A stretch of DNA of 64,000 bases from Kitasatospora herbaricolor (lineage in GTDB: Bacteria; Actinomycetota; Actinomycetes; Streptomycetales; Streptomycetaceae): the NCBI RefSeq assembly GCF_030813695.1, contig NZ_JAUSVA010000002.1, positions 4,526,001 to 4,590,000 on the forward strand, written 5' to 3'. Positions 9,244-16,435 of the stretch are shown here, piece by piece; within the stretch, counting starts at the first letter, position 1, and the number at the start of each line of letters is the position of its first letter. The position numbers and the translations under genes were made by a program. Below the pieces are notes generated by a model. That model did not search any database, was not told the DNA's origin, and saw only the letters and a program-made list of their open reading frames with translations.

Positions 9244-12200
9244 GTGTCCGGGCCAGAGTATGTACAGGTTGAGGCTCCACTGCTCCGCCAGTTGATGCTG
9301 ATGGGGTGGGAACACCTGCCGGGCCAGACGGAGGGCGCGTTCAAGCCAGAGGACCCGACGGCGTCCGGGCGAGAGTCGTTCGCCGAGGTGCTGGCGGAGT
9401 CGCGACTGCGAAAGGCGCTGCGTGACATCAACCCGGGGCCGGATGGGGCGCCCTGGCTGGACGACGCGCGAATCAGCCAGACGCTGGGTGAGCTGACTCG
9501 GATTACGGCCAGGGGTCTGCTGGAGGCCAACGAGCTGACGACCGAGCTGTTGATCAAGGGCGTCACCGTGCCTGGACTGCCAGGCTGGGACGGAGGCCGG
9601 GATCAGCGCGTTCACTTCATCGACTGGAAGCACTGGCAGCGCAACGAATTCGTGGTCGTGTCCCAGTTCCGGGTCGACGTGCCGGGCACCAGCGGGCTGA
9701 AGCACATCGCACCCGACGCGGTACTGCTGGTCAACGGCATCCCCTTGGTCGTCGTGGAGTGCAAGAAGCCCAGTAAGGGCGACGCAATCGCCGCGGCGGT
9801 GACGCAGCTGAAGCGGTACGCCGGCCAGGGCCGCAGTCGAATCCCCACCGGAAATCCAAAGCTCTTCCACAGCGTCCAGCTGACCGTGGCGACCTGCGGG
9901 GAGCGGGCACGCCTGGGCACCTTCACGGCCGACACCGAGCACTACGTACCCTGGCGCGATCCGTATCCGCTGACCGATGCGGTCATCGCGGCAGGGCTTG
10001 AGTGCGACGAGCGGTCCGTCACCGAGCAGAACCGGCTCACCGCCGTTGTTCTGCACCCTGAGCGGCTGTTGCAGATCATCCACAACTACGTGACGTTCAT
10101 GACACTGGACAACGGCATCCGGATCAAGGCCGCACCGCGCTACCAGCAGTACCGCGCAGTCGAGAAGACCCTGGAGCGCCTGCTGACCGGTGACACGCGC
10201 GAGGAGGATGGTGCCCAGGACCAGCGGGGCGGCATCATCTGGCATACCCAGGGCTCGGGTAAGAGCCTCACCATGACATTCCTCGTCCGCCGCATGCGGT
10301 CGATCCCGGAACTGTCTGCGGTCAAGGTCGTGCTTGTCACCGACCGGACCCAGCTGCAGAAACAGTTGTCCGAGACGCTCCGGCTCACCGGTGAAGAAGT
10401 CGAGGAGGCCAAGAGGGTCAAGCAGGCCAAGCACCTATTGGCGGCCCAGGGCCCGGGTATCGTCGCCGTGATGATCCAGAAGCAGCAGGACGTGGCGGCG
10501 CGGTCCACCGATGGCGAGCTGGGCGAGGCCGTCCCCTCACTTGGGGAACTCAACGACGGCACCGCGATCGTGGTCCTCATCGACGAGGCGCACCGGTCGC
10601 ACGGCTCCACACTGCACATGAACCTGCTGGAGGCGCTGCCCAACTGCGCCCGGATCGGCTTCACCGGAACCCCGATCATCATGGGTAAGCAGAAGAAGAC
10701 CTCCCAGATCTTCGGCAGCATCATCGATACCTACCGGCTGGCCGACGCCGAGGCCGACGGCGCAGTCGTGCGGATCTTCTACGAGGGCAATACCGTCAAG
10801 GGCGCGGTCAGGGACGGACGTGACCTCGACGAGGTCTTCGAGGACCTGTTCGCCGAGCAGAGCGACGAGGACCGCGAGGCCCTGCAGCACCGGTACGCCA
10901 CCAAGGGCGATGTGCTCGAATCGGAAGAGCTGATCGCAGCCAAGGCCAGGCACCTACTCAGGCACTACGTCACGACCGTGCTGCCCGGCGGGTTCAAGGC
11001 CCAGTTGGTGGCAAACAGCAGGGAGGCGACACTGCGCTACCGGGCGGCTCTGCTCGCCGCGAGGGACGAACTGGTCCGCCAGGCCGAGACTGTCCCGGCG
11101 CGGTTGCTCGACTCTCCGCTGGACCAACTGACCGCCCGACAGATCGCGCAAGTCAACGCGCACCGGAATCTCGACCTGCTCCGCGCCATGGATTTTGTGC
11201 CCGTCATCTCACCGGGCACTGACGACCACGAGGAGCGCTTCGCCGAGTGGACCGCGCAGAAACCGCAGGAACGCAGGGTCGACGACTTCACGAAACCGTT
11301 TCCGCCGGAACTCGGCCCGGATGACCACCCGGTCGCATTTCTGATCGTCAAGTCAATGCTGCTGACCGGCTTCGACGCACCGATCGAACAAGTGCTCTAC
11401 ATCGACCGCTCGCTCAAGCAGGCCGAGTTGTTGCAGGCGGTGGCCCGCGTCAACCGGCCGGCCAAGGACAAGAAGTGCGGCTATGTCGTCGACTACTTCG
11501 GGGTCGCCAACCATCTGACCGAAGCGCTCAGGGCCTACGCCGCCGACGATGTCGATGGAGTCCTCGTCGACCTCCGCGAGGAAGTCGCCAAGCTGGATCC
11601 GATGCGTCGCCGCCTCCTAGCGGTCTTCACCGACCACGGGGTGACCCCCTCCGGGACGACCCTGGAGGACTGTGTGCTTCTGTTGAACGACGGGGCCCGG
11701 TTTGACAGGTTCGAGGCCGAGCTCAAGCGGTTCCTCACCACCATCGACGTCATCCTGCCCGAGCCGACCGTGCGCCCCTTCCTCAATGACGCCACCCTCT
11801 ATGCGGAGATCGCGATGCGGGCCAAGCGCAGGTTCCGAGTCGACGGTGGCGACTTCGACCCCAGCGCGTACGGTGCGAAGGTCCGGCAACTGCTCGACGA
11901 TCACCTGCTTTCACTCGGCATCGACCAGAAGCTGCCCCCGGTGTCGCTGACAGCGGACGATTTCGAGGAGAAGGTAGCGGCACTTCCCGGTGCGCGAACC
12001 CGTGCCTCGGAGATGGAGCACGCCGTACGGGATCACATCGAGATTAACCGGGGCAAGGACCCCAGGTTCTACAAGCAGCTCAGCCAGCGCCTCGAAGAGA
12101 TCCTGCGCAAATTCGCTGAGAACTGGGAGCAGCAGGCCGCGCTCCTCGCCAACCTGGTGGCCGAGTTGCGAGCGGACCGCCCTGCGCCGGACGACCCGCT

Positions 12201-12501
12201 CAGCCCGGTCGAACGGGCGCTGTACGGCGTCATACTGGAGGAAATCGCGCGGGACGGGGTGATCGACCCGGAGACCGACCGGTGGTTGTGCGACATCAGC
12301 ACTGGTGTGTTCACCATCGCCCAGCAGGTGACCCATCGGCGTGATTTTTGGCGGAGCCCGGTCGACCAAGAGGACTTCCGGAGTCAGACCATCCAGTGGC
12401 TGATCGCCATGGACACGGTGGCGATCGACAAGGTCGACTCACTCGCCGACCAGTTGGTGGACGTGATCAGACACCGTCGTACGGAGATTCCGCGCCCCTG
12501 A
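9244..12501 (+). CDS. hsdR: Type I restriction-modification system, restriction/translocase subunit
   Basis: The 1085-residue protein is full length for HsdR. It has an N-terminal PD-(D/E)xK nuclease (VVVECKKPS, near residue 171), an SF2 translocase with Walker A HTQGSGKS (about 332-340), the DEAH box VLIDEAHRS (about 442-450), motif III GFTGTPI, and C-terminal helicase and HsdM-contact regions. It translocates and cleaves unmethylated foreign DNA in complex with HsdM and HsdS. GTG 9244 follows a GAGGGGG site. It lies 156 bp after hsdS on the same strand, so it may have its own promoter. Composition returns to GC-rich here. Confidence 0.95.
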   Translation: MSGPEYVQVEAPLLRQLMLMGWEHLPGQTEGAFKPEDPTASGRESFAEVLAESRLRKALRDINPGPDGAPWLDDARISQTLGELTRITARGLLEANELTTELLIKGVTVPGLPGWDGGRDQRVHFIDWKHWQRNEFVVVSQFRVDVPGTSGLKHIAPDAVLLVNGIPLVVVECKKPSKGDAIAAAVTQLKRYAGQGRSRIPTGNPKLFHSVQLTVATCGERARLGTFTADTEHYVPWRDPYPLTDAVIAAGLECDERSVTEQNRLTAVVLHPERLLQIIHNYVTFMTLDNGIRIKAAPRYQQYRAVEKTLERLLTGDTREEDGAQDQRGGIIWHTQGSGKSLTMTFLVRRMRSIPELSAVKVVLVTDRTQLQKQLSETLRLTGEEVEEAKRVKQAKHLLAAQGPGIVAVMIQKQQDVAARSTDGELGEAVPSLGELNDGTAIVVLIDEAHRSHGSTLHMNLLEALPNCARIGFTGTPIIMGKQKKTSQIFGSIIDTYRLADAEADGAVVRIFYEGNTVKGAVRDGRDLDEVFEDLFAEQSDEDREALQHRYATKGDVLESEELIAAKARHLLRHYVTTVLPGGFKAQLVANSREATLRYRAALLAARDELVRQAETVPARLLDSPLDQLTARQIAQVNAHRNLDLLRAMDFVPVISPGTDDHEERFAEWTAQKPQERRVDDFTKPFPPELGPDDHPVAFLIVKSMLLTGFDAPIEQVLYIDRSLKQAELLQAVARVNRPAKDKKCGYVVDYFGVANHLTEALRAYAADDVDGVLVDLREEVAKLDPMRRRLLAVFTDHGVTPSGTTLEDCVLLLNDGARFDRFEAELKRFLTTIDVILPEPTVRPFLNDATLYAEIAMRAKRRFRVDGGDFDPSAYGAKVRQLLDDHLLSLGIDQKLPPVSLTADDFEEKVAALPGARTRASEMEHAVRDHIEINRGKDPRFYKQLSQRLEEILRKFAENWEQQAALLANLVAELRADRPAPDDPLSPVERALYGVILEEIARDGVIDPETDRWLCDISTGVFTIAQQVTHRRDFWRSPVDQEDFRSQTIQWLIAMDTVAIDKVDSLADQLVDVIRHRRTEIPRP

Positions 12502-12549
12502 TCGCCGGACCTGGTGGGGAATGTCGGCGACGGGTGCCAGGATGTGACC

Positions 12550-13281
12550 GTGAAAGGTTCAGCGGCCGTCGAGGTCCTGCGAGTCGACGACCTCGACGTA
12601 CAGGTGCGGGTCAGCGAGCATCGGCGGCAGGTCAGGCTGACCGTCGAGCGTGACTCGACGGTCAACGCCACCGTCCCCCCGGGGACCGGGCAAGCCGAGC
12701 TGGTCAAGCTGATCAGAAGCCGGCGGCGATGGCTGTACGGCAAGCTCGCCGAACGCGAGTCGCTGAGCAACGGCAGACCCTCGCGTGAGTACGTCTCCGG
12801 CGAGGGCTTTCCCTACCTGGGGCGCAACCATCGGCTGCTAGTGGTCGAGACCAGCCCGGCCGACGTGCGGTTGCTGCGAGGTCGGCTGGAGATCCGACAG
12901 GATGTGCTCCGCGACCCGTCCATGGCCCTGATCGCCTGGTACACCCGGCGTGGTGAGAGCTGGTTGCCTGACCGGCTACAGCCGTGGGCCGCGCGGTTGG
13001 ACGTGGCTTACGGTGAACTCCGGGTCCGTCCTCTGGGCTATCGCTGGGGGTCGTGCTCGCTGCATGGCCATCTCAACATCCATTGGGCGACCATGCAGCT
13101 GCCGCCCGATCTGATCGACTATGTGCTCGTGCACGAGCTAGCCCATCTGCACGTGCCCGATCACAGCGAACGATTCTGGCGAATGGTTCAGCGGGCCATG
13201 CCCGACTGCGGTGCCCGTCGCGACCGGCTGAGACGGCTCGGTCCCGATCTCTGGCTTCCGGAAACAAAGATCACCACTTGA
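12550..13281 (+). CDS. YgjP/DUF45-type zinc metallopeptidase
   Basis: From GTG 12550 (AGGA at 12539-12542) the product has 243 residues. In-frame GTG codons at 12514 and 12544 are alternative starts. The C-terminal half has the zinc site HELAHLH followed by H and FW (H195, E196, H199 and H205). The preceding block LGYRWGSCSLHGHLNIHW is the usual YgjP/WLM-like core. Family members are often encoded beside type I restriction genes, and this one is 48 bp after hsdR on the same strand. It may act on the restriction subunit (compare proteolytic control of HsdR in E. coli), but that is inference only. Its 3' end overlaps the convergent Mrr-like gene by 11 bp. Confidence 0.82.
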   Translation: MKGSAAVEVLRVDDLDVQVRVSEHRRQVRLTVERDSTVNATVPPGTGQAELVKLIRSRRRWLYGKLAERESLSNGRPSREYVSGEGFPYLGRNHRLLVVETSPADVRLLRGRLEIRQDVLRDPSMALIAWYTRRGESWLPDRLQPWAARLDVAYGELRVRPLGYRWGSCSLHGHLNIHWATMQLPPDLIDYVLVHELAHLHVPDHSERFWRMVQRAMPDCGARRDRLRRLGPDLWLPETKITT

Positions 13282-14023
13282 AGGCGAAACGCCGGGTGTG
13301 GGTAGGACCTATCGGCCGTCGGCCTGGTAGGTCTTCTTCCACAAGACGCGATGGCGGGGGTCGCCTTGGCCGGTTCCGCTCACGTGGGCCAAGCGACTCC
13401 AGGGTGGCGCCGCTGTTCCAGACGCCGAAGCGGTCGCGGTGGATGGCGATGATCGCGTTCTTCTGGGCGAAGACCTCGGCGGGGCGGGTGAGGCGGGTTG
13501 TGGTGACGAAGATGGCGATGTCTGCTTTGAAGTGCTGCTTGGCGCCCGGGAGGTCGCGGACTTCGCGACTCGCGATGGAGGCGGTGGGCGTGTAGCGCTT
13601 GCACTGGATCACCATCTTCCGGCCATCCGGCAGGCGGCCGAGCACGTCAGCTCCGTTGTCGCTGGCCTCTCCTACTCGCTGGACCTCGGAGCAGCCGTCT
13701 CGGCGGTAGAGGTCGGCGACCAGCTCCTCGAACTCGGTGCCGGTCATCTTGTCCACGTCGGCGAGCGTCCGGTGGCCGGCCCGCACCAGCTCCTCGGCCC
13801 GCCACTTCCGATCGCCGCTGCGAAGGAGGCGGTCAGTGCGCCATAGCCGCCACCCCAGTGCGCCAACACCACTGATCCCGGCTGCGCCGAGGAGGTACGG
13901 CCAGATCAGCGACCAGAAAGCCGTGAGGAGAAGCAGCAGCACAACGGCGCCAACGGTGGCTGCCTTCCACAGGTTGTTCCGGCGCTTCCGCCCGGATGAG
14001 CGACGTCCGCCTCGCTTGGCCAT
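13271..14023 (-). CDS. Membrane-anchored Mrr-like restriction endonuclease
   Basis: The 250-residue protein starts with a basic stretch, then two hydrophobic segments (about 20-45 and 47-60). After a linker comes an Mrr_cat/PD-(D/E)xK domain: helix glutamates at FEELVADLY (98-106), Asp126 in NGADV, and the QCKR motif (140-143). Mrr-type enzymes cut modified DNA (type IV restriction), but membrane-bound members are widespread in actinobacteria and their substrates are unknown. A strong GGGAGGGGGA site precedes ATG 14023. It ends the island just before the attachment-site-like repeat. The nuclease fold is well supported; the activity on methylated DNA is a family inference. Confidence 0.8.
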   Translation of the reverse strand: MAKRGGRRSSGRKRRNNLWKAATVGAVVLLLLLTAFWSLIWPYLLGAAGISGVGALGWRLWRTDRLLRSGDRKWRAEELVRAGHRTLADVDKMTGTEFEELVADLYRRDGCSEVQRVGEASDNGADVLGRLPDGRKMVIQCKRYTPTASIASREVRDLPGAKQHFKADIAIFVTTTRLTRPAEVFAQKNAIIAIHRDRFGVWNSGATLESLGPRERNRPRRPPPSRLVEEDLPGRRPIGPTHTRRFAFKW

Positions 14024-14394
14024 GCGGTCCCCCTCCCAAGATCCCGGTCAGCAGTTTTAGGCACGGAGAGGGCTCGTGGGAAGACCGCCTCGCAACTCGT
14101 CACCCCAGGAGGCGGTTCTGTGGGCTTCCTACGACTGGTCGTGATCGTCGATGGCAAACTGGCTGTCAGATCTGTGAACTGGGCGCTCGGCGTGAGAGGC
14201 TGAGGTGCGGCGGCACGTCGTCCATGAGCCCGCGAGCGAGCGCTGATCGGGGGACCTGATCAGGCCGTGCCAAATCCGTGCCAGAACGGGCGGCGAACGA
14301 TGGTCCGCAGTGGCCAGAACTGATCGCCTCATGTGCCCACCTGGCCAGGTATCGCCGCAGGTCAGGGCCCTTTTTGGGGCCGAAGGGCCAAAGA
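14024..14394. other. Intergenic region at island end, no gene seen
   Basis: There are 371 bp between the Mrr-like gene and the tRNA fragment. I found no convincing coding frame, integrase or excisionase. A short GC hairpin with a T-run between its arms (14366-14381) is present. The promoter of the Mrr-like gene should be at the left end. Confidence 0.5.
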
Positions 14395-14437
14395 TTCCCA
14401 AGCTTATAGCGCGAGTTCGATTCTCGTCGCCCGCTCC
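14395..14437 (+). other. 3' fragment of tRNA-Gly, probable attachment site of integrated element
   Basis: The 43 bases read as the 3' part of a tRNA-Gly: anticodon loop TTCCCAA (anticodon CCC), 3' anticodon stem GCTTA, 4-nt variable loop, T-arm GCGAG-TTCGATT-CTCGT with a proper 5-bp stem, acceptor strand CGCCCGC, then T and CC. The 5' half of the tRNA is missing: the bases before 14395 do not complete the D-arm or the acceptor stem. Integrases that target tRNA genes leave exactly such a duplicated 3' end at the far side of the element. The native terminator follows directly, so the element lies to the left. The intact tRNA-Gly should be outside the window, upstream. Confidence 0.75.
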
Positions 14438-14442
14438 GAAGG

Positions 14443-14471
14443 AAAGCCCCAGGTCAACGACCTGGGGCTTT
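14443..14471 (+). terminator. Intrinsic terminator behind the tRNA-Gly fragment
   Basis: A perfect 13-bp stem (14443-14455 with 14459-14471) with an AAC loop ends in TTT. It lies 5 bases after the tRNA fragment and looks like the original tRNA gene terminator. It would also insulate the peptide operon downstream. Confidence 0.85.
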
Positions 14472-14886
14472 CTCGTTGCCCGGAATCGCCAACTGCAGGG
14501 GTGCGCGACTCAGTTATGGAGTTGGCCCCAGACGACTGACGCGCACCTGCCATAGGCCGGCGCCGACAACGCCCCTTCGAGCCGGCGGTGCGGTGCGGTG
14601 CACACCCCCCGGTGCCGGTATCCGCCAATCGCCGGGACACACCACGTCACACGCCTGAAATCTGGCGTACGGGTCAATTCGGGCTGCCGGAATTCACTGG
14701 TCCGCTTTTTCATGACGCCGTCCGAGAATGCATCGCACACCCCTTGACCTCGGCATTCTCGAATAATGAGACCCAAGATCAAACTTGGTCTAGACAACCT
14801 AGGACGTGTTCGATAGGTTTTCGCCACGAGATCTCGCCAGCGCTGGATCGACCAAACGCATCCGTCTTCGCAGTCGTGGAGGATCC
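14472..14886 (+). promoter_or_regulatory. Upstream region of the cysteine-rich peptide gene
   Basis: These 415 bp carry no convincing gene. The part after about 14690 is AT-richer than its surroundings. TTGACC at 14744-14749 resembles a -35 box, but the best -10-like sequence (TAATGA, 14764-14769) is only 14 bp away. An inverted repeat CCAAG-N6-CTTGG (14773-14788) next to a TCTAGA sequence is a candidate operator. GGAGGA at 14878-14883 is the ribosome site of the peptide gene. Confidence 0.35.
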
Positions 14887-15087
14887 ATGGTTCAGGCAAT
14901 TCTTGAGATGACCGACCGCGCGCTCTCGCGAGTGCTGCGCAAGGAAACCGCCGAGGCTTACTGTGCCTGCCCGGCGGGCAGCTCCACCTACTGCGTGGGT
15001 GACACTCTCGTCACCAAGTTCTGCTGCTCGTGGAACTGCGCGGTGGCCCCGTCGTGCACGTACACCTACGTGTACGGCGCCTGCTGA
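14887..15087 (+). CDS. Cysteine-rich precursor peptide (candidate disulfide-rich RiPP or bacteriocin)
   Basis: From ATG 14887 the product has 66 residues. Residues 1-24 form a hydrophilic, probably helical leader with an acidic/basic pattern (DRALSRVLRKETAEA) and no hydrophobic signal core. Residues 25-66 form a core rich in Cys, Ser, Thr and Tyr, with cysteines at 26, 28, 36, 46, 47, 51, 57 and 66: eight, enough for four disulfides. I do not recognise it as a member of a named family. It leads an operon with MauE-like and TlpA-like redox proteins, an ABC exporter and a signal peptidase, which suggests an oxidised, cleaved and exported peptide. No lanthionine synthetase is encoded nearby. The frame is open from 14806, but only ATG 14887 has a ribosome site. 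Confidence 0.75.
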   Translation: MVQAILEMTDRALSRVLRKETAEAYCACPAGSSTYCVGDTLVTKFCCSWNCAVAPSCTYTYVYGAC

Positions 15088-15195
15088 GCACCATTGATCA
15101 TGTTCGGTTCCGGGCATGGGCGGGACGGCATTCCTGAGGCCGCCCGCACCGCCCGCCGCCCGACCTGACGGCCGGCGCGCGCCTCGGTCGAGCGG

Positions 15196-15239
15196 GCCGT
15201 GTTCCTGCCGCCACCGACGGGTGGCGGCAGGAACACGGC
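15196..15239 (+). terminator. Perfect 20-bp hairpin after the precursor gene (attenuator)
   Basis: Bases 15196-15215 and 15220-15239 are exact reverse complements with a 4-base loop. It lies between the precursor gene and the export/redox genes. Such partial terminators commonly keep precursor mRNA in excess over mRNA for the processing genes. Confidence 0.8.
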
Positions 15240-15258
15240 ACCGTCCTTTGGGGGATGA

Positions 15259-15813
15259 ATGAACGAGTACCTGGAACTGGCTTTCCGCTGCGTGGTGACC
15301 ATCGTTTTCGCGGCCTCGGCGGCGGGCAAGGCCCGGGCCCCGCAGGAGTTCGCGGCGGCGGTGCGGGAGATGCGCGTCGCGCCGGAGCGGCTGACCGGGC
15401 AGATCGTGGTGGCCGTGCCGTTGCTGGAGGCCCTGCTCGCGGCGGCGGTCTGGGTACCGGCGATCGCACCCTGGGCGTACGCCCTGGCGGCAGGGCTGAC
15501 CGTGGTGTTCACAGCCGTCCTGGTCTCGGTGCTCCGGCGCCGGATCGACGCCGCCTGCTCGTGTTTCGGCGTGTCCGCGACACCGGTCGGAATGGCCCAT
15601 GTCGTCCGGAATTGCGTACTCTTCGCGGCGGCGGCGGCAGGCTGCGTCACCGCGTTCGCAGCCGACCCCGGAACGGCCTATCTACCGCATTTCCCGGAAG
15701 CATTGCTCAGTATTTTTGCCGCTGTCTGCACCAGTCTCCTCATCATTGCCACCGATATCCTTGCCGACGTCTTTTCCGACCCTTCGAAGGCGGCCCCCCG
15801 AAGTTCTTCCTGA
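15259..15813 (+). CDS. MauE/DoxX-like redox-associated membrane protein
   Basis: The 184-residue protein has about four transmembrane segments and the MauE signature CSCFG near residues 98-102, a paired cysteine motif at the membrane face. MauE proteins support disulfide formation in the cysteine-rich small subunit of methylamine dehydrogenase, together with the thioredoxin-like MauD. There is no methylamine dehydrogenase here. Instead a MauD/TlpA-like gene follows and an eight-cysteine peptide precedes, so an oxidative folding role for the peptide is the likely inference. ATG 15259 has a GGGGGA site; an overlapping ATG at 15255 is in another frame. Confidence 0.8.
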   Translation: MNEYLELAFRCVVTIVFAASAAGKARAPQEFAAAVREMRVAPERLTGQIVVAVPLLEALLAAAVWVPAIAPWAYALAAGLTVVFTAVLVSVLRRRIDAACSCFGVSATPVGMAHVVRNCVLFAAAAAGCVTAFAADPGTAYLPHFPEALLSIFAAVCTSLLIIATDILADVFSDPSKAAPRSSS

Positions 15814-15904
15814 TCTCCCTGCCGTTTCATCGGCCGCCTTCACCACCGTTGCCGCACTTCTTGTGCACACTCAATAGCGAGCGCCGAAGCGAGGCCCCGT
15901 CATC

Positions 15905-16435
15905 ATGCTTGTTGCCGCTGTCGTCCTGATCGCCTGCCTGTCCGTCTTCAATCTGGTCCTGACGCTCGCCGTGGCCCGCCGGTCGCCCGGCACCGCGACG
16001 TTCGACAACGAGCCGCCGGCGAACAGCCTGCCGGACGGATCCCCGCTGCCCGAATTCAACGCGCACACCCACGCGGACGGCCCGATCAGTCGCGAGGACC
16101 TGCGCGGGGAGGCGATCGTCGGATTCTTTTCGACCACCTGCCAGCCGTGCCGCGAGCAGGCTCCGGAGTTCGCCCGCGTGGTGCGGGACATTCCCGGCGG
16201 CCGCGAGCAGGTGCTGGCGTTCGTCAAGGGCGGCGGCGCCGCGGAGGCGGAGCTGGTCGGGCTGCTGAGCCCGGTCGCCCGGGTGGTGACCGAGCCGGCC
16301 GGCCACGCCGGGGCCTCGGCGGCCTTCGGGATCGTCCGGTGGCCGAGCTACCTCAACGTGGACGCCGAGGGCAGGATCACGGACCGCGGCCAGGTCTCCG
16401 AACTCGCCGTCCCGACCCCGTCCCCGGCCCAGTGA
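15905..16435 (+). CDS. TlpA/MauD-like thioredoxin-fold protein
   Basis: The 176-residue protein has an N-terminal membrane anchor (residues 1-24) and an extracytoplasmic thioredoxin fold with the active site CQPC in FFSTTCQPCREQAPEF (near residues 75-90). A cis-Pro-like region follows at VRWPSYL. TlpA-like proteins exchange disulfides outside the membrane. As partner of the MauE-like protein 91 bp upstream it probably shuttles disulfides to or from the cysteine-rich peptide. A GAGG site precedes ATG 15905. The stop overlaps the next gene (GTGA), so the two are translationally coupled. Confidence 0.82.
   Translation: MLVAAVVLIACLSVFNLVLTLAVARRSPGTATFDNEPPANSLPDGSPLPEFNAHTHADGPISREDLRGEAIVGFFSTTCQPCREQAPEFARVVRDIPGGREQVLAFVKGGGAAEAELVGLLSPVARVVTEPAGHAGASAAFGIVRWPSYLNVDAEGRITDRGQVSELAVPTPSPAQ

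Noticed and set aside
14395..14437. Complete tRNA-Gly gene
   Set aside because: Only the 3' part is present. The bases before 14395 cannot form the D-arm or the 5' acceptor strand pairing with CGCCCGC.
14772..14790. Confident promoter for the peptide operon
   Set aside because: The TTGACC and TAATGA boxes are only 14 bp apart and the dyad cannot be tied to a regulator. It is kept only as a low-confidence region.
14887..15087. Lanthipeptide precursor
   Set aside because: The core has Cys plus Ser/Thr, but no lanthionine synthetase, dehydratase or cyclase gene is within the operon, and the redox proteins fit disulfides better. A trans-acting enzyme elsewhere cannot be excluded.
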